From: Alkalidesulfovibrio alkalitolerans DSM 16529 | GTDB lineage: Bacteria > Desulfobacterota > Desulfovibrionia > Desulfovibrionales > Desulfovibrionaceae | Reading direction: 5' to 3' | Assembly (NCBI RefSeq): GCF_000422245.1 | Contig: NZ_ATHI01000032.1 | Span: 89,282-153,281, forward strand | Length of the DNA: 64,000 nucleotides | Part shown: positions 9,872 to 18,490 of the stretch, piece by piece | Position numbering within the stretch: position 1 is the stretch's first letter | Layout of the letters: every line of letters begins with the position of its first letter | The notes under the pieces: generated by a model | Seen by the model: only the letters and a program-made list of their open reading frames with translations | Database searches by the model: none | What the model was told of the DNA's origin: nothing | Program-made: the position numbers and the translations under genes

Positions 9872-11139
9872 AGATCGAACTCGCTTCCGACGCCCCCCTG
9901 GCCGAACGCCTCCGCCCGAAAAGCGTCGAAGAATTCATCGGGCAGAAGCATCTGCGCGGCAGACTTTCGACCATGGCCGCAGGCGGGCGGCTGCCGAGCA
10001 TGCTGCTCTTTGGCCCTCCGGGCTGCGGCAAATCGACCATCGCCATCCTCCTGGCCAAGGCCACGGGGCTGCCGTTTCGCCGCCTCTCTGCGCCCGAGAC
10101 CGGGCTTGCCGCCCTGCGCAAGGAGATCCAGGGCTTCCGCGTCCTCATCCTGGACGAATTGCACCGCTACTCCAAGGCGCAGCAGGACTTCTTCCTGCCC
10201 ATCCTGGAATCCGGCGAACTGACGCTTCTGGCCACGACCACGGAGAACCCGTCGTTCTCGGTCACGCGCCAGCTCCTTTCCCGGCTGCACGTACTCAAAC
10301 TGCGCGCCCTGGAGCAGGACGAACTCCTTGAAGTCGCCAAGCGCGGCGCGGCAGCCTTGAACCTCGATCTTTCCGAGGAGTCGCTGGAGCTTCTGGCCAG
10401 CATGTCCGGCGGCGACGCGCGCACGCTCCTCAATCTCATCGAATACGCGGCCAAACTGCCGCCTGAGAAGCTGGTCCCCGCGGAACTGGCCAAGACCCTG
10501 CCGGAAATGGTCATCCGGGGCGATCGGGGCGGCGATTCGCACTACGAACTGGCCTCGGCCATGATCAAGTCCATACGCGGCTCGGACCCGGACGCTGCCC
10601 TGTATTATCTGGCCTGCATGCTGGAGTCGGGCGAAGATCCGCGCTTCGTCTGCCGCCGTCTGATCCTTTCGGCCTCCGAGGACATCGGGCTGGCCGACCC
10701 CTACGCCCTGCCGCTGGCCGTGAGCACGCAGCAGGCTGTGGAAATGGTGGGCATGCCCGAGGGGTTCATCCCCTTGGCCGAATGCACGGTCTATCTGGCG
10801 CTCGCGCCCAAGAGCAATTCCACCTACGCGGCCTATCTGGCCGTGCAGCAGGAGGTGCGGCGCGACGGGCCCCGGCCGGTGCCCCTGCATCTGCGTAACG
10901 CCGCTACAAAGCTTCAAAAAGACTGGGGGTTCGGCCGGGGCTACAAGTATCCCCACGCCTTTCCCGAAGGCTGGGCCGACCAGGAGTACCTGCCCCAGGA
11001 CATCTCCGGCCGCCGCTTCTACCACCCCAGGGAGCACGGCATGGAGCCCAAGATCAATCTCTGGTATCAGAAGGTGCTGAAGATGAAGGCCGGGCGCGGC
11101 AAGCCGCCCTCCCCGCCGGACAAGGGCCGGTCCTCGTAG
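9868..11139 (+). CDS. rarA: Replication-associated recombination ATPase RarA (MgsA)
   Basis: AAA+ ATPase related to clamp loaders that acts at stalled replication forks. The protein has 423 residues. Walker A is GPPGCGKST, Walker B is LILDELHR, sensor 1 is ATTENPSF. The C-terminal tetramerisation region carries the family sequences EDPRFVCRRLI, SEDIGLADP and NAATKLQKDWGFGRGYKYPH. It overlaps rsmE by 4 nt and ends a gcvT-rsmE-rarA run. A large palindromic repeat follows within 40 nt and may end transcription. Confidence 0.94.
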   Translation: MKIELASDAPLAERLRPKSVEEFIGQKHLRGRLSTMAAGGRLPSMLLFGPPGCGKSTIAILLAKATGLPFRRLSAPETGLAALRKEIQGFRVLILDELHRYSKAQQDFFLPILESGELTLLATTTENPSFSVTRQLLSRLHVLKLRALEQDELLEVAKRGAAALNLDLSEESLELLASMSGGDARTLLNLIEYAAKLPPEKLVPAELAKTLPEMVIRGDRGGDSHYELASAMIKSIRGSDPDAALYYLACMLESGEDPRFVCRRLILSASEDIGLADPYALPLAVSTQQAVEMVGMPEGFIPLAECTVYLALAPKSNSTYAAYLAVQQEVRRDGPRPVPLHLRNAATKLQKDWGFGRGYKYPHAFPEGWADQEYLPQDISGRRFYHPREHGMEPKINLWYQKVLKMKAGRGKPPSPPDKGRSS

Positions 11140-11164
11140 CAAACAGGCGATGATTTCGATGCGA

Positions 11165-11297
11165 GGCAAGCGAGGCGTGAAAATCCCGCGCTGGCTGCGT
11201 TGCCGCAAAGAATCCAACCCCCTCGCGTATCTGTAATACGCATCGGGTGTGGATTCTTTTTGCGCCTTGCCCTCGCGGTTTTTGACGCCTCGCCTGA
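11165..11297. repeat. Multi-tier palindromic intergenic repeat, copy A
   Basis: Three nested inverted repeats share one centre. The outer arms are 11170-11190 and 11274-11293 (GCGAGGCGT-n-AAAA...CCGCG). The middle arms are around 11202-11216 and 11250-11265 (CGCAAAGAATCCA with its complement). The centre is GCGTAT/ATACGC at 11224-11240. It shares the conserved words GCGTTGCCG and CCTTGCC with copy B near 31.2 kb. It lies between convergent gene ends (rarA and a glycosyltransferase). It accounts for most of the gap 11140-11464; the rest shows nothing. Confidence 0.75.
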
Positions 11298-11464
11298 AAG
11301 ACAACTCCAGCAGCGGAATAAGCAAGTAATTTTGGATTGATAAGCATCACGAGCTTGTTGACAAACCCTTTTCCAGCCTGGTTTCATCGTCGCACCGGCG
11401 TCGGTTTTGCCAGCTATGATTTTGATGCGAATCGCGGGGTCCAGGGGCCCCAGCGGCGCTTTTT

Positions 11465-12745
11465 TCAACGGCCCGCCAATCCGTACTGCTTACGCCATTC
11501 GTCCAGGAAGAGGATCGTCGTGTCCAGCGGCGAGAGCTTTCCCTGCTGCCCGCGCACGGCCCATACGAGATCATCGAAGGACGCCTCGCCCGAGAGCCCG
11601 AGGCGTTCGCGCAGCGCGGCGAGTTCGCGACGCAGATCCTCGGGCAGCGCGGCCTCCACTGCGTCGCCAGGCCGTTCGCGCTCCTTGGGCCAGCCGGTCA
11701 GGCGTTCGGCGCAAAAATCGAGCAGCGTTTGCATGCGCGCGTCGTAGGTGTGCTCGGCCAGGACCCGCGCCCTGGCCCGCGCGGCGATGGCTGTCCGTTC
11801 GTCCTCGTGGGCCAGGTAATGGACGATTTTTTCTTTCATCTCCGCCAGTGAGGCGAAGCGGACCACCTCGTCGACCGCGAATGCCTCGTCCATGAGCGAG
11901 CGGCTATCCGTGAGTTGGAACGCCCCGCAGGCGGCAAGCTCAAAAGTCCGGGGATTGACGAAGTCGCCGTTTGTCACCAGCCGTTCGGGATCGATGCTGG
12001 AGTGCAGGTTCAGGTTGATCTTCGAGGCGTTGAAGATCTTCACGCACTCCTCGGAACTCACCCGGCGGCCGCCTTCCTGCACGTACGGGGCGAGCACGGG
12101 GTCGCCGTCCCATTCGTTGCCCCAAATCTTAAAGTCATGGTTCAAGAGTTGCCGAAAAGCCACGCGCCGATTGGGATAGCCCGCTCCCATGAAGGACAGG
12201 TCCGAGCCGAACCTGCGCCGTTCCTGGGGTGTGAGGTCGAGCGGCGCGTGAAATGTGGGATCGGCGGCCAAGGGCAGGTAGAGGTGGTTCGGCTGGCCGA
12301 TCTTCTCCAATTCCTCGCCGAAAGGCTCTTTCTGGATGACTGCGAAGACATCGTAGAGCGGCGCGAAGGCCTGCCAGTAGGTGAAGAGACGAAAATCCTC
12401 CACAAACCACATGGCCGTGGGGATGCCCAGGCTCTTGAACTTTTTCAGGGCCTGGCGGGAGAGCGGCGCCTGGGCCATGGCCAGCACCATGTCAGGAGCG
12501 AAGGTCTCGGCCTTGGCCACCACGGCTTGGGCCACGAGTTGCAAATAGGAGTTCTGGAGATAATCCAGCTTGTCGCCCGCGACCTTCAGGTTGCGCAGGG
12601 CGAGGTAGGTGGGCTGGAAATCCGGCGACTCCACCGTCTCCACCAGATGCCCCAGGCGGGAGAGCGCCGAGGCGCAGAAGCGGCCCACGGGCAGGGAGCC
12701 GCCGTACAGCGGCAGGACGAGCAGGATGCGCAACGATCGGTTCAT
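11465..12745 (-). CDS. Glycosyltransferase, CgeB-like
   Basis: The protein has 426 residues with a GT-B layout. The N-terminal Rossmann half has RILLVLPLYGGS and a DMVLAMAQAPLS segment. The C-terminal half has LSFMGAGYPNRR, KINLNLHSS and NPRTFELAACGAFQLTDSR, the donor-binding region seen in CgeB/spore-protein-type and family 1-like glycosyltransferases. The acceptor is unknown. I chose ATG 12745 (MNRSLRIL), 1 nt after the stop of the upstream glycosyltransferase, so the two are coupled. Together they probably act on lipopolysaccharide or another surface glycan. Confidence 0.75.
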   Translation of the reverse strand: MNRSLRILLVLPLYGGSLPVGRFCASALSRLGHLVETVESPDFQPTYLALRNLKVAGDKLDYLQNSYLQLVAQAVVAKAETFAPDMVLAMAQAPLSRQALKKFKSLGIPTAMWFVEDFRLFTYWQAFAPLYDVFAVIQKEPFGEELEKIGQPNHLYLPLAADPTFHAPLDLTPQERRRFGSDLSFMGAGYPNRRVAFRQLLNHDFKIWGNEWDGDPVLAPYVQEGGRRVSSEECVKIFNASKINLNLHSSIDPERLVTNGDFVNPRTFELAACGAFQLTDSRSLMDEAFAVDEVVRFASLAEMKEKIVHYLAHEDERTAIAARARARVLAEHTYDARMQTLLDFCAERLTGWPKERERPGDAVEAALPEDLRRELAALRERLGLSGEASFDDLVWAVRGQQGKLSPLDTTILFLDEWRKQYGLAGR

Positions 12746-12746
12746 G

Positions 12747-13997
12747 TCACTCGCTCGCAAGAGGTCGGTTCATATCCGGGCCACCGAGCCAATCGCGCTC
12801 GAGCAGCATCTCGCCCGCCAGGCCGTGCGCCGATGGTTCGCCTGACGCGTCGAGGCCAGCGTGGCGGGCCATGAAGGCGCGAAAGGCTCTTCGCTCCGCG
12901 GCCTGGGGAATCCGTCCCGAGAAGGACGCGAAGTCCACGCCCAAGGGGTCGAGCACGGAGCGCAGCCCAACGAGACCGGGCAAGGGCTCTGCCTCGTGCC
13001 GCACCAGGGCCTTGAGAAACGACGGATCGGCAAAGGGAGAACGGCAGGCCACGTTTTCGTGGCAGGGCCGCGACTCCACGCAGGGCGAGCAGTCGGCCAC
13101 GGCCTGCCAGACCGTGTGCCCCTCGCCGTAGGGCCCGGTCTCGAAGGCCCAGGCTGAGGACAGGAACGTGGCCGTGACCGGCGTGCCCAGGTGCGCGGCC
13201 AGGTGCATGGTCCCGGTGTCCGGGGTCAGCAGCGTGTCGAGCCCGGAGACGATCTCGATCAGCCCGGCCCAATCCGTCCGGCCCGCGAGGTTTTGGGCCG
13301 CGCCGCGCGCGATCCTCGGGATGTGGGCCAGAACTTCCTCGCCCGCTCGACGTTCGCCCGGTCCGCCCAAAAGCACCAGCCGCCCCCTGCCCTTGGCGCT
13401 CCACAGCGCCCCAGCCACGGGACCGAGGATTTCGGGCGGCAGGGAGCGACGCTGACTCCTGCCCGCGAGCACCACGCCCACGCCGCCGCCCTTGGGCTCG
13501 GCGGGCGGGTTGACCTCGGCGGGCGGAAGCGGGCACGGCGCGTGCATGGCCCAGAAGTCCACCAGATTCAAGCCGTGGGTCGTACGCCGCCGCGCGGCGC
13601 GAAAGGCCATGTCCGCCCAGGCGTCTCGCGTCTCCTGGCCGTTTTGCGCCGCATAGCCGCGCACACGGCCAGGGTCGAAGAGCCGGGCCAGGGCGAAGTT
13701 GAGTCCCGAGAAGTTCAGATTGAAGACGGCATCGAAATCGAGCCCCGCAAGGCCTGCCATGACCGGCAGGTTGAAGGCCGCGATCTCGGCCGCCCCCTGG
13801 CCCCTGGAAAGACCCGTTGCGTGCGCCCGGACCGGGTGGGTCGCGACGCCGGGAAAGACGAGCCCGGCCAGCTCGTCGAGCGAACGGTCCAGGCACAGAT
13901 GCACCTCGCCGCGCCGCATAAGCGTCGCGATCAGGCGCTTGGTCTGCACGAGATCGCCGAAGCGGGCGAGCTGGATGACGAGGAATCGTTGCTTCAC
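12747..13997 (-). CDS. Glycosyltransferase family 9 (heptosyltransferase-like)
   Basis: The protein has 416 residues and resembles ADP-heptose:LPS heptosyltransferases. It begins MKQRFLVIQLARFGDLVQTKRL, the family's N-terminal signature. Mid-protein VVLAGRSQRRSLP and VLLGGPGERRAGEEV fit the donor domain, and LLTPDTGTMHLAAHLGTPVTATF is the classical GT9 motif. The start is uncertain: I chose GTG 13997 by homology, although no clear ribosome site precedes it; a TTG at 14054 would add 19 residues. A cysteine-rich patch (CSPCVESRPCHENVAC) follows the GT9 motif. It is transcribed before the CgeB-like gene. Confidence 0.8.
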   Translation of the reverse strand: MKQRFLVIQLARFGDLVQTKRLIATLMRRGEVHLCLDRSLDELAGLVFPGVATHPVRAHATGLSRGQGAAEIAAFNLPVMAGLAGLDFDAVFNLNFSGLNFALARLFDPGRVRGYAAQNGQETRDAWADMAFRAARRRTTHGLNLVDFWAMHAPCPLPPAEVNPPAEPKGGGVGVVLAGRSQRRSLPPEILGPVAGALWSAKGRGRLVLLGGPGERRAGEEVLAHIPRIARGAAQNLAGRTDWAGLIEIVSGLDTLLTPDTGTMHLAAHLGTPVTATFLSSAWAFETGPYGEGHTVWQAVADCSPCVESRPCHENVACRSPFADPSFLKALVRHEAEPLPGLVGLRSVLDPLGVDFASFSGRIPQAAERRAFRAFMARHAGLDASGEPSAHGLAGEMLLERDWLGGPDMNRPLASE

Positions 13998-14108
13998 GTC
14001 CGGGAGGGGCTGAGGTTCATCGGAACTCCTACCGCATTCGCCCGGCCTGGGCAAGAAAGCACGGTTTCATTTACTCCCGGCGCGCCTTCTGGTAAGGGGA
14101 ATACCCTT

Positions 14109-14786
14109 ATGCGCTACTACCCCATCTTCGTTAATCTGACGGACAAGGACTGCCTGGTCGTGGGCGCGGGCGGCGTCGGCCGCCGCAAGATCGCCTCCCT
14201 GGCCGAGCGCGGACCCCGCTCCGTGCTCGTGGTGGATACCCGTCCTCCTTCCGAGGAGATGGCCTCCCTGCTCGACAACCCCGTCATCCGCTACGAGACG
14301 CGCGGGTTTCGCGACGAGGACGTGGAGGGCAAGTTCATCGTCATCGCCTCCACGGACAACGAGGAGCTGAACTGGCGCGTCTCTAACCTCTGCCGCGAGC
14401 GCGGCATCCTGTGCAACATCGTGGACCAGCCGGAAAAGTGTAGCTTCATCGTCCCGGCCGTGGTGCAGAAGGGCGACCTGACCCTGGCCATCTCCACCGG
14501 CGGATCGAGCCCCGCCCTGGCCAAGAAGATCCGCCGCGACCTGCAGGATTATTTCGGCTCCCACTACGGCGACTTCCTGATCCTCATGGCCCGCCTGCGG
14601 CCGCACGTCCTGGGGCTGGCCCGGGGCACGGAGCACAACACCGCCCTGTTCCGCGACATCGTGGGCTCACCGCTCATGGAATGCCTGGAGAGCGGGGACG
14701 AAGCACAGGCCAGGAGCATCCTCGCAGCCCATCTGCCGCAGGAACTGCACGGCCGCATCGACGAGGTGCTCGATGGCCTTTTTTGA
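14109..14786 (+). CDS. Precorrin-2 dehydrogenase / sirohydrochlorin ferrochelatase-type (Met8/CysG N-terminal)
   Basis: Oxidises precorrin-2 to sirohydrochlorin with NAD on the route to sirohaem. The protein has 225 residues, the size of a free-standing Met8/SirC domain without the CysG methyltransferase half. The NAD loop is VVGAGGVGRRK, the conserved aspartate lies in CNIVDQPEK, and STGGSSPALAKKIR follows. I chose ATG 14109 because AAGGGGAA precedes it and the domain begins there; the frame upstream is unrelated antisense. It overlaps the HemX-like gene by 14 nt and precedes hemA, matching the sirohaem-dependent haem route of sulfate reducers. Confidence 0.9.
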   Translation: MRYYPIFVNLTDKDCLVVGAGGVGRRKIASLAERGPRSVLVVDTRPPSEEMASLLDNPVIRYETRGFRDEDVEGKFIVIASTDNEELNWRVSNLCRERGILCNIVDQPEKCSFIVPAVVQKGDLTLAISTGGSSPALAKKIRRDLQDYFGSHYGDFLILMARLRPHVLGLARGTEHNTALFRDIVGSPLMECLESGDEAQARSILAAHLPQELHGRIDEVLDGLF

Positions 14787-15600
14787 TCTCATGCATTGGA
14801 TCGTCTTCGTCTGCTATCTGGCGGGCACGATCAGCGTTATCGCGGGCTTCGTCGGGCAAAAGCCCTCGGCCCTGCGGTTTTGCGCCCTGATCACGGGCCT
14901 TGGGCTTTTCGTGCACACGCTCGATCTCGGCGTCTGGCTTTCGGGCGACTTCAAGAGCGCCCCGGCGGCCTTCTATATGAGCCTCTTGTCGTGGGTCGTG
15001 CTGGTGGTCTTCGCTACCCTGTGGCGGCTCGTTCGAGTCTCGTTCCTGGGGCTTGCGGCCACACCGCTGGCCTTCCTTCTCTTTTCGGCATCCTTCGCCT
15101 TCAGCGGCCTGACCGTGGCCGTTCCCAAGCAATACGCCACCTTCTTCTGGATCGTGCATATCGGCTCGCTCTACATCTCCATGGGCCTTCTGGCCATGGC
15201 CTTCGGCGCGGGGCTGGCCTTCCAATACATGGAGCAGGCCATCAAGTCGAAGGCCAAACTCTCGGGCTTCACGCACCAGATGCCGAGCCTAAATACTTTG
15301 GACGGCGTCAACCGGCTGGCCTCCCTGCTCGGCTTTCCACTCTACACCATGGGGCTGCTCTCCGGGTTCGTTTGGTCGGCCATGGCGCGCAAGATCGTCT
15401 TTACGGGCCACCCGCGCGAGATCCTGGCTCTGGCAGCCTGGCTGCTTTTCGCCTTCCTTTTCCATCAACGCTTCGTCCAGGGCTGGCAGGGCAAGAAACC
15501 AGCCCGTCTGGCCATCTGGCTCTTCGTCTTCATCGTCGGCTCCATGCTGGCCGTGAACTGGCTTTTTCCCATGCACCACAGCCTCGTCGATCCAACGTAG
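14773..15600 (+). CDS. HemX/CcsA-like cytochrome c assembly family membrane protein
   Basis: Integral membrane protein of 275 residues with about eight hydrophobic segments. The stretch SLYISMGLLAMAFGAGLAFQ is typical of the CcsA/CcmC haem-handling superfamily. A gene of this type just before hemA is usually called hemX and is thought to influence HemA levels or haem handling; its exact role is not settled. The characteristic WWD haem-binding motif is not seen, which favours HemX over true CcsA. It overlaps the dehydrogenase gene upstream and is 6 nt from hemA. Confidence 0.8.
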   Translation: MAFFDLMHWIVFVCYLAGTISVIAGFVGQKPSALRFCALITGLGLFVHTLDLGVWLSGDFKSAPAAFYMSLLSWVVLVVFATLWRLVRVSFLGLAATPLAFLLFSASFAFSGLTVAVPKQYATFFWIVHIGSLYISMGLLAMAFGAGLAFQYMEQAIKSKAKLSGFTHQMPSLNTLDGVNRLASLLGFPLYTMGLLSGFVWSAMARKIVFTGHPREILALAAWLLFAFLFHQRFVQGWQGKKPARLAIWLFVFIVGSMLAVNWLFPMHHSLVDPT

Positions 15601-15606
15601 CAAGCC

Positions 15607-16965
15607 GTGAAACACGATATCCACCTCATAGGGCTGAACCACAAAACCGCGGCCGTCGAAATCCGCGAACGTTTCGCCCTTTCCGACAAGCCGGATTTCG
15701 CCCGCACCCTGGTCGACGGGCCGGTCAGCGAGGCCATGGCCCTGTCCACCTGCAACCGTGTCGAAATCCTGGCCGTAGGGCAGGAAGGCACGGACATCGT
15801 CGGCCACGTTCTCGCACACTGGGCCGGGGTCTGCGGCCAGCCAGTCGATGATCTTCGCTCCGCCGTCTATACCCACACGAACCTCGGGGCCGTGCGCCAC
15901 ATCTTCACCGTGGCCTCAAGCCTCGATTCCATGGTCGTGGGCGAGCCGCAGATCCTTGGCCAACTCAAGGACGCCTACCGCGCCGCCCTGGCCCAGGGAA
16001 CGGCCCGGGTCATCGTCAACCGCCTGCTGCACAAGGCGTTTTTCGTGGCCAAGCGCGTCCGTTCCGAAACCGAAATCGCCTCCAGCGCGGTCTCCATCAG
16101 CTACGCGGCCGTCGAACTCGCCAAGAAAATCTTCGGCGAGCTTTCGGGCATGCGGGCCATGCTCGTGGGCGCGGGCGAGATGGCCGAACTGGCTGCCCAG
16201 AATCTGTTGAACGCGGGCATCGCGCACATCACGGTGGCCAACCGCACCCTCGCGCGAGCCCAGGAACTGGCCACGCGTTTCAAGGGCACGCCCATCGCCA
16301 TCGAGGAGATGTACGACCACCTCCCGGACACGGACATCATCATCAGTTCCACGGGCTCGCCCACGGCCGTGATCCGGGCGAAGGACGTGCGCGAGGTATT
16401 GCGCAAGCGCCGCAACCGCTCCATGTTCTTCATCGACATCGCCGTGCCGCGCGACATCGACCCCGACGTGAACCAGTTGGACAACGTCTATCTCTACGAC
16501 ATCGACGACCTGAAAGAGGTCGTGGAGGAGAACATGGCCCAGCGCCAGGGAGAGGCCACGCGCGCCTTGACCATCGTGGATGCGGAGACGTCGGGCTTCG
16601 CCCTTTGGCTGGCCTCGCTCGACCTGCATCCCACCATCCGCGACCTCATGGCGCAAGGCGAGGATCTGGCCCGGCGCGAACTGGCCAAGACCCTGCGCCG
16701 CCTGGGGCCGGACACGGACGAACGGGTCGTGCGATGTATCGAGACGCTGGCCCTCTCCGTGGCCCAGAAGCTCTACCACGAGCCCATCTGCTTCCTGAAA
16801 CGCCGGGCTCAGGAAGAAGGCGGGGCCGAACATTTCATCGACCTCTCGCGGCGCATGTTCAACCTGGACAGCGAGCGCGTGCCGCCCGACGCCCACGCCG
16901 ACCGCAAACCGAAATCCATAGATGACGACAACGGCGCGTGCGCCTCAGACGAGACCGAGGATTGA
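15607..16965 (+). CDS. hemA: Glutamyl-tRNA reductase
   Basis: NADPH-dependent reduction of glutamyl-tRNA to glutamate-1-semialdehyde, the first committed step of C5 tetrapyrrole synthesis. The protein has 452 residues. The catalytic cysteine is in LSTCNRVEI near residue 49. GLNHKTA begins the catalytic domain, and the NADPH domain shows MLVGAGEMAELAAQNLL. The dimerisation domain continues to the C-terminus. The start is GTG 15607, six bases past the HemX-like stop. hemL and hemB are not nearby. Confidence 0.95.
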   Translation: MKHDIHLIGLNHKTAAVEIRERFALSDKPDFARTLVDGPVSEAMALSTCNRVEILAVGQEGTDIVGHVLAHWAGVCGQPVDDLRSAVYTHTNLGAVRHIFTVASSLDSMVVGEPQILGQLKDAYRAALAQGTARVIVNRLLHKAFFVAKRVRSETEIASSAVSISYAAVELAKKIFGELSGMRAMLVGAGEMAELAAQNLLNAGIAHITVANRTLARAQELATRFKGTPIAIEEMYDHLPDTDIIISSTGSPTAVIRAKDVREVLRKRRNRSMFFIDIAVPRDIDPDVNQLDNVYLYDIDDLKEVVEENMAQRQGEATRALTIVDAETSGFALWLASLDLHPTIRDLMAQGEDLARRELAKTLRRLGPDTDERVVRCIETLALSVAQKLYHEPICFLKRRAQEEGGAEHFIDLSRRMFNLDSERVPPDAHADRKPKSIDDDNGACASDETED

Positions 16966-16966
16966 G

Positions 16967-17305
16967 ATGCGTTGGTACGTGATCGACGAGTTGACGCGCG
17001 AGGACGCCTCGCGCATCGACCAGGCTTTGAGCGCCAGGGAAGACATGAAGAGCCCGCTCGAAGGGCTGTACTACCTGAGTGTGCCGCATGAACTGCTCTC
17101 CGAGGAGCAAAAAGCCCACGCGGACGAATGCGGCCCGCACGTCATGGGCCTTGAGACGGACACGGACTTCGTGCGCTTGGAGCTTTTGGTGCGCGCCCGA
17201 GGCCGCATGCGCTGCTCGTGCGTGCACTACGCAAGCCCCGAGGCCCGCGCCTGGGCCATCAACTACGTGGACGCCTTCATCCGGGAGTTGGACATCCCGG
17301 TTTAG
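16967..17305 (+). CDS. Small protein of unknown function, 112 aa
   Basis: The ATG is one base after the hemA stop, so translation is probably coupled. The 112-residue protein is acidic, with no signal peptide or membrane segment. It contains a short basic, Cys-containing patch (RGRMRCSCVHY) near residue 80 and ends FIRELDIPV. I do not recognise the family. Its place between hemA and tilS in a tight plus-strand run suggests a housekeeping protein restricted to this lineage. Confidence 0.75.
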   Translation: MRWYVIDELTREDASRIDQALSAREDMKSPLEGLYYLSVPHELLSEEQKAHADECGPHVMGLETDTDFVRLELLVRARGRMRCSCVHYASPEARAWAINYVDAFIRELDIPV

Positions 17306-17321
17306 CAGGCCGGGAGGCCTT

Positions 17322-18368
17322 GTGCCCCTTTTCCCCGATCCGCCCGCAACACTTCAGGAACTGGCTCCGCGCTGGGCGCACTTTTGCCTTGGCGTGCAGC
17401 GGTTCGTCGAGGAGGAACTCGGCGCAAGGCTGCGCGGCAAGACGCTTCTGATCGCCTTTTCCGGGGGACTGGATTCCACCGCCCTTCTGGCCTGCTTCTC
17501 CTTTCTCGCGCCCAGGCTCGACGCGGCCCTGCGCGCCGTCCACCTGGACCACGGCCTGCGCGCGGCCTCGGCCGACGACGCGGCCCATTGCCGCGCGGTC
17601 TGCGAGGCCTTCGGCGTTCCGCTTCATGAGGCCTGCGAGGAAGTGGCCGCTTTGGCCGCGCGCGAGAAGCTGGGCATCGAGGACGCCGGACGCCGCGCCC
17701 GGCTGGCGCTTTACGAACGAGTGCGCCGCGAGACCGGCGCGGCCTTCGTGCTCCTTGGCCACCAACTCGACGAACTGGCCGAGGATCAAGTCATGCGCCT
17801 CATGCGCGGCGCGGGCTGGCCCGAACTCGGCGGCATGCCCGCCATCGACCCCGAACGCGCCCTCCTGCGCCCTTTGCTCCTGACGCCCAAGGCGGAATTG
17901 CGGGCCTTTGCGCAATACCTGGACGTGCCTTGGCGCGAGGACGAGAGCAACGCCGACCAAGCCTTTTTGCGCAACCGCGTGCGGGCGCGCATGCTGCCAC
18001 TGCTTGTGGAGGAGAACCCCAGCTATCTGGAGGCCGCAGCGCGGCTGTGGCGGCTGGCCCGCCTGGACCAGGGCCATCTCGCCGGGCTGATGGCGGATCA
18101 CGAGGCGCATGCCCTGTCCGACGGCGAGAGTCTGCTGCTGTCCCGTGCCTCCCTCGACGCGCTTCACCCTTCCCTGCGCCTGCGTTTGTGCAAGCGGGCC
18201 TTGGAGCGCCTCGGGCCAGGGCAGGCGCGCATGGACAATTTGCTCGACCTCGAACGCGCCTACGCCGAGGGCCGCATTGGGGCCGCGGTGCGCTTTCCCG
18301 GCGACAAGGAAGCTCTCGTCACGCGCGAAGGCATCGCCTTTGGTCGCGTGCGTCGGGAAGGCGGCTGA
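17322..18368 (+). CDS. tilS: tRNA(Ile)-lysidine synthase
   Basis: Attaches lysine to C34 of the CAU anticodon so that this tRNA reads AUA as isoleucine. The protein has 348 residues. The PP-loop ATP site is FSGGLDSTA near residue 47, HLDHGLR follows, and GHQLDELAEDQVMRLMRG is the TilS signature. I chose GTG 17322 because GGGAGG lies 5-10 nt upstream and the frame before it overlaps the previous gene. It is shorter than the E. coli enzyme, with a reduced C-terminal part. No terminator follows before the adk promoter. Confidence 0.92.
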   Translation: MPLFPDPPATLQELAPRWAHFCLGVQRFVEEELGARLRGKTLLIAFSGGLDSTALLACFSFLAPRLDAALRAVHLDHGLRAASADDAAHCRAVCEAFGVPLHEACEEVAALAAREKLGIEDAGRRARLALYERVRRETGAAFVLLGHQLDELAEDQVMRLMRGAGWPELGGMPAIDPERALLRPLLLTPKAELRAFAQYLDVPWREDESNADQAFLRNRVRARMLPLLVEENPSYLEAAARLWRLARLDQGHLAGLMADHEAHALSDGESLLLSRASLDALHPSLRLRLCKRALERLGPGQARMDNLLDLERAYAEGRIGAAVRFPGDKEALVTREGIAFGRVRREGG

Positions 18369-18426
18369 CGTTCTTGTGAAGAGCGGCACGTCCTTCGACT
18401 CCTTCTCTTTACACACGTTCGCGACG

Positions 18427-18455
18427 TTGACAGGGAGGGAGTGAAGGAGTAGACA
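18427..18455 (+). promoter_or_regulatory. σ70-type promoter for adk
   Basis: A perfect TTGACA (-35) is separated by 17 nt from TAGACA (-10). Transcription would start near 18462, directly in front of the Rex-like palindrome and about 30 nt before the adk start. Confidence 0.6.
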
Positions 18456-18463
18456 GAACCACT

Positions 18464-18481
18464 TTGTGAAAATTTCCACAG
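18464..18481 (+). promoter_or_regulatory. Rex-like operator at the adk promoter
   Basis: TTGTGA-AAATTT-CCACAG matches the Rex consensus half-sites TTGTGA-N6-TCACAA at 10 of 12 positions. It lies at the predicted transcription start, between the promoter and the ribosome site, where bound repressor would block initiation. A CRP-family factor such as HcpR is an alternative because its sites share the TGTGA-N6-TCACA core. Confidence 0.5.
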
Positions 18482-18490
18482 GAGGACGCG

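Noticed and set aside
11357..11390. TTGACA in the gap near 11.36 kb as a promoter
   Set aside because: No -10 follows at the right distance and there is no plus-strand gene downstream; it lies in a convergent gap.
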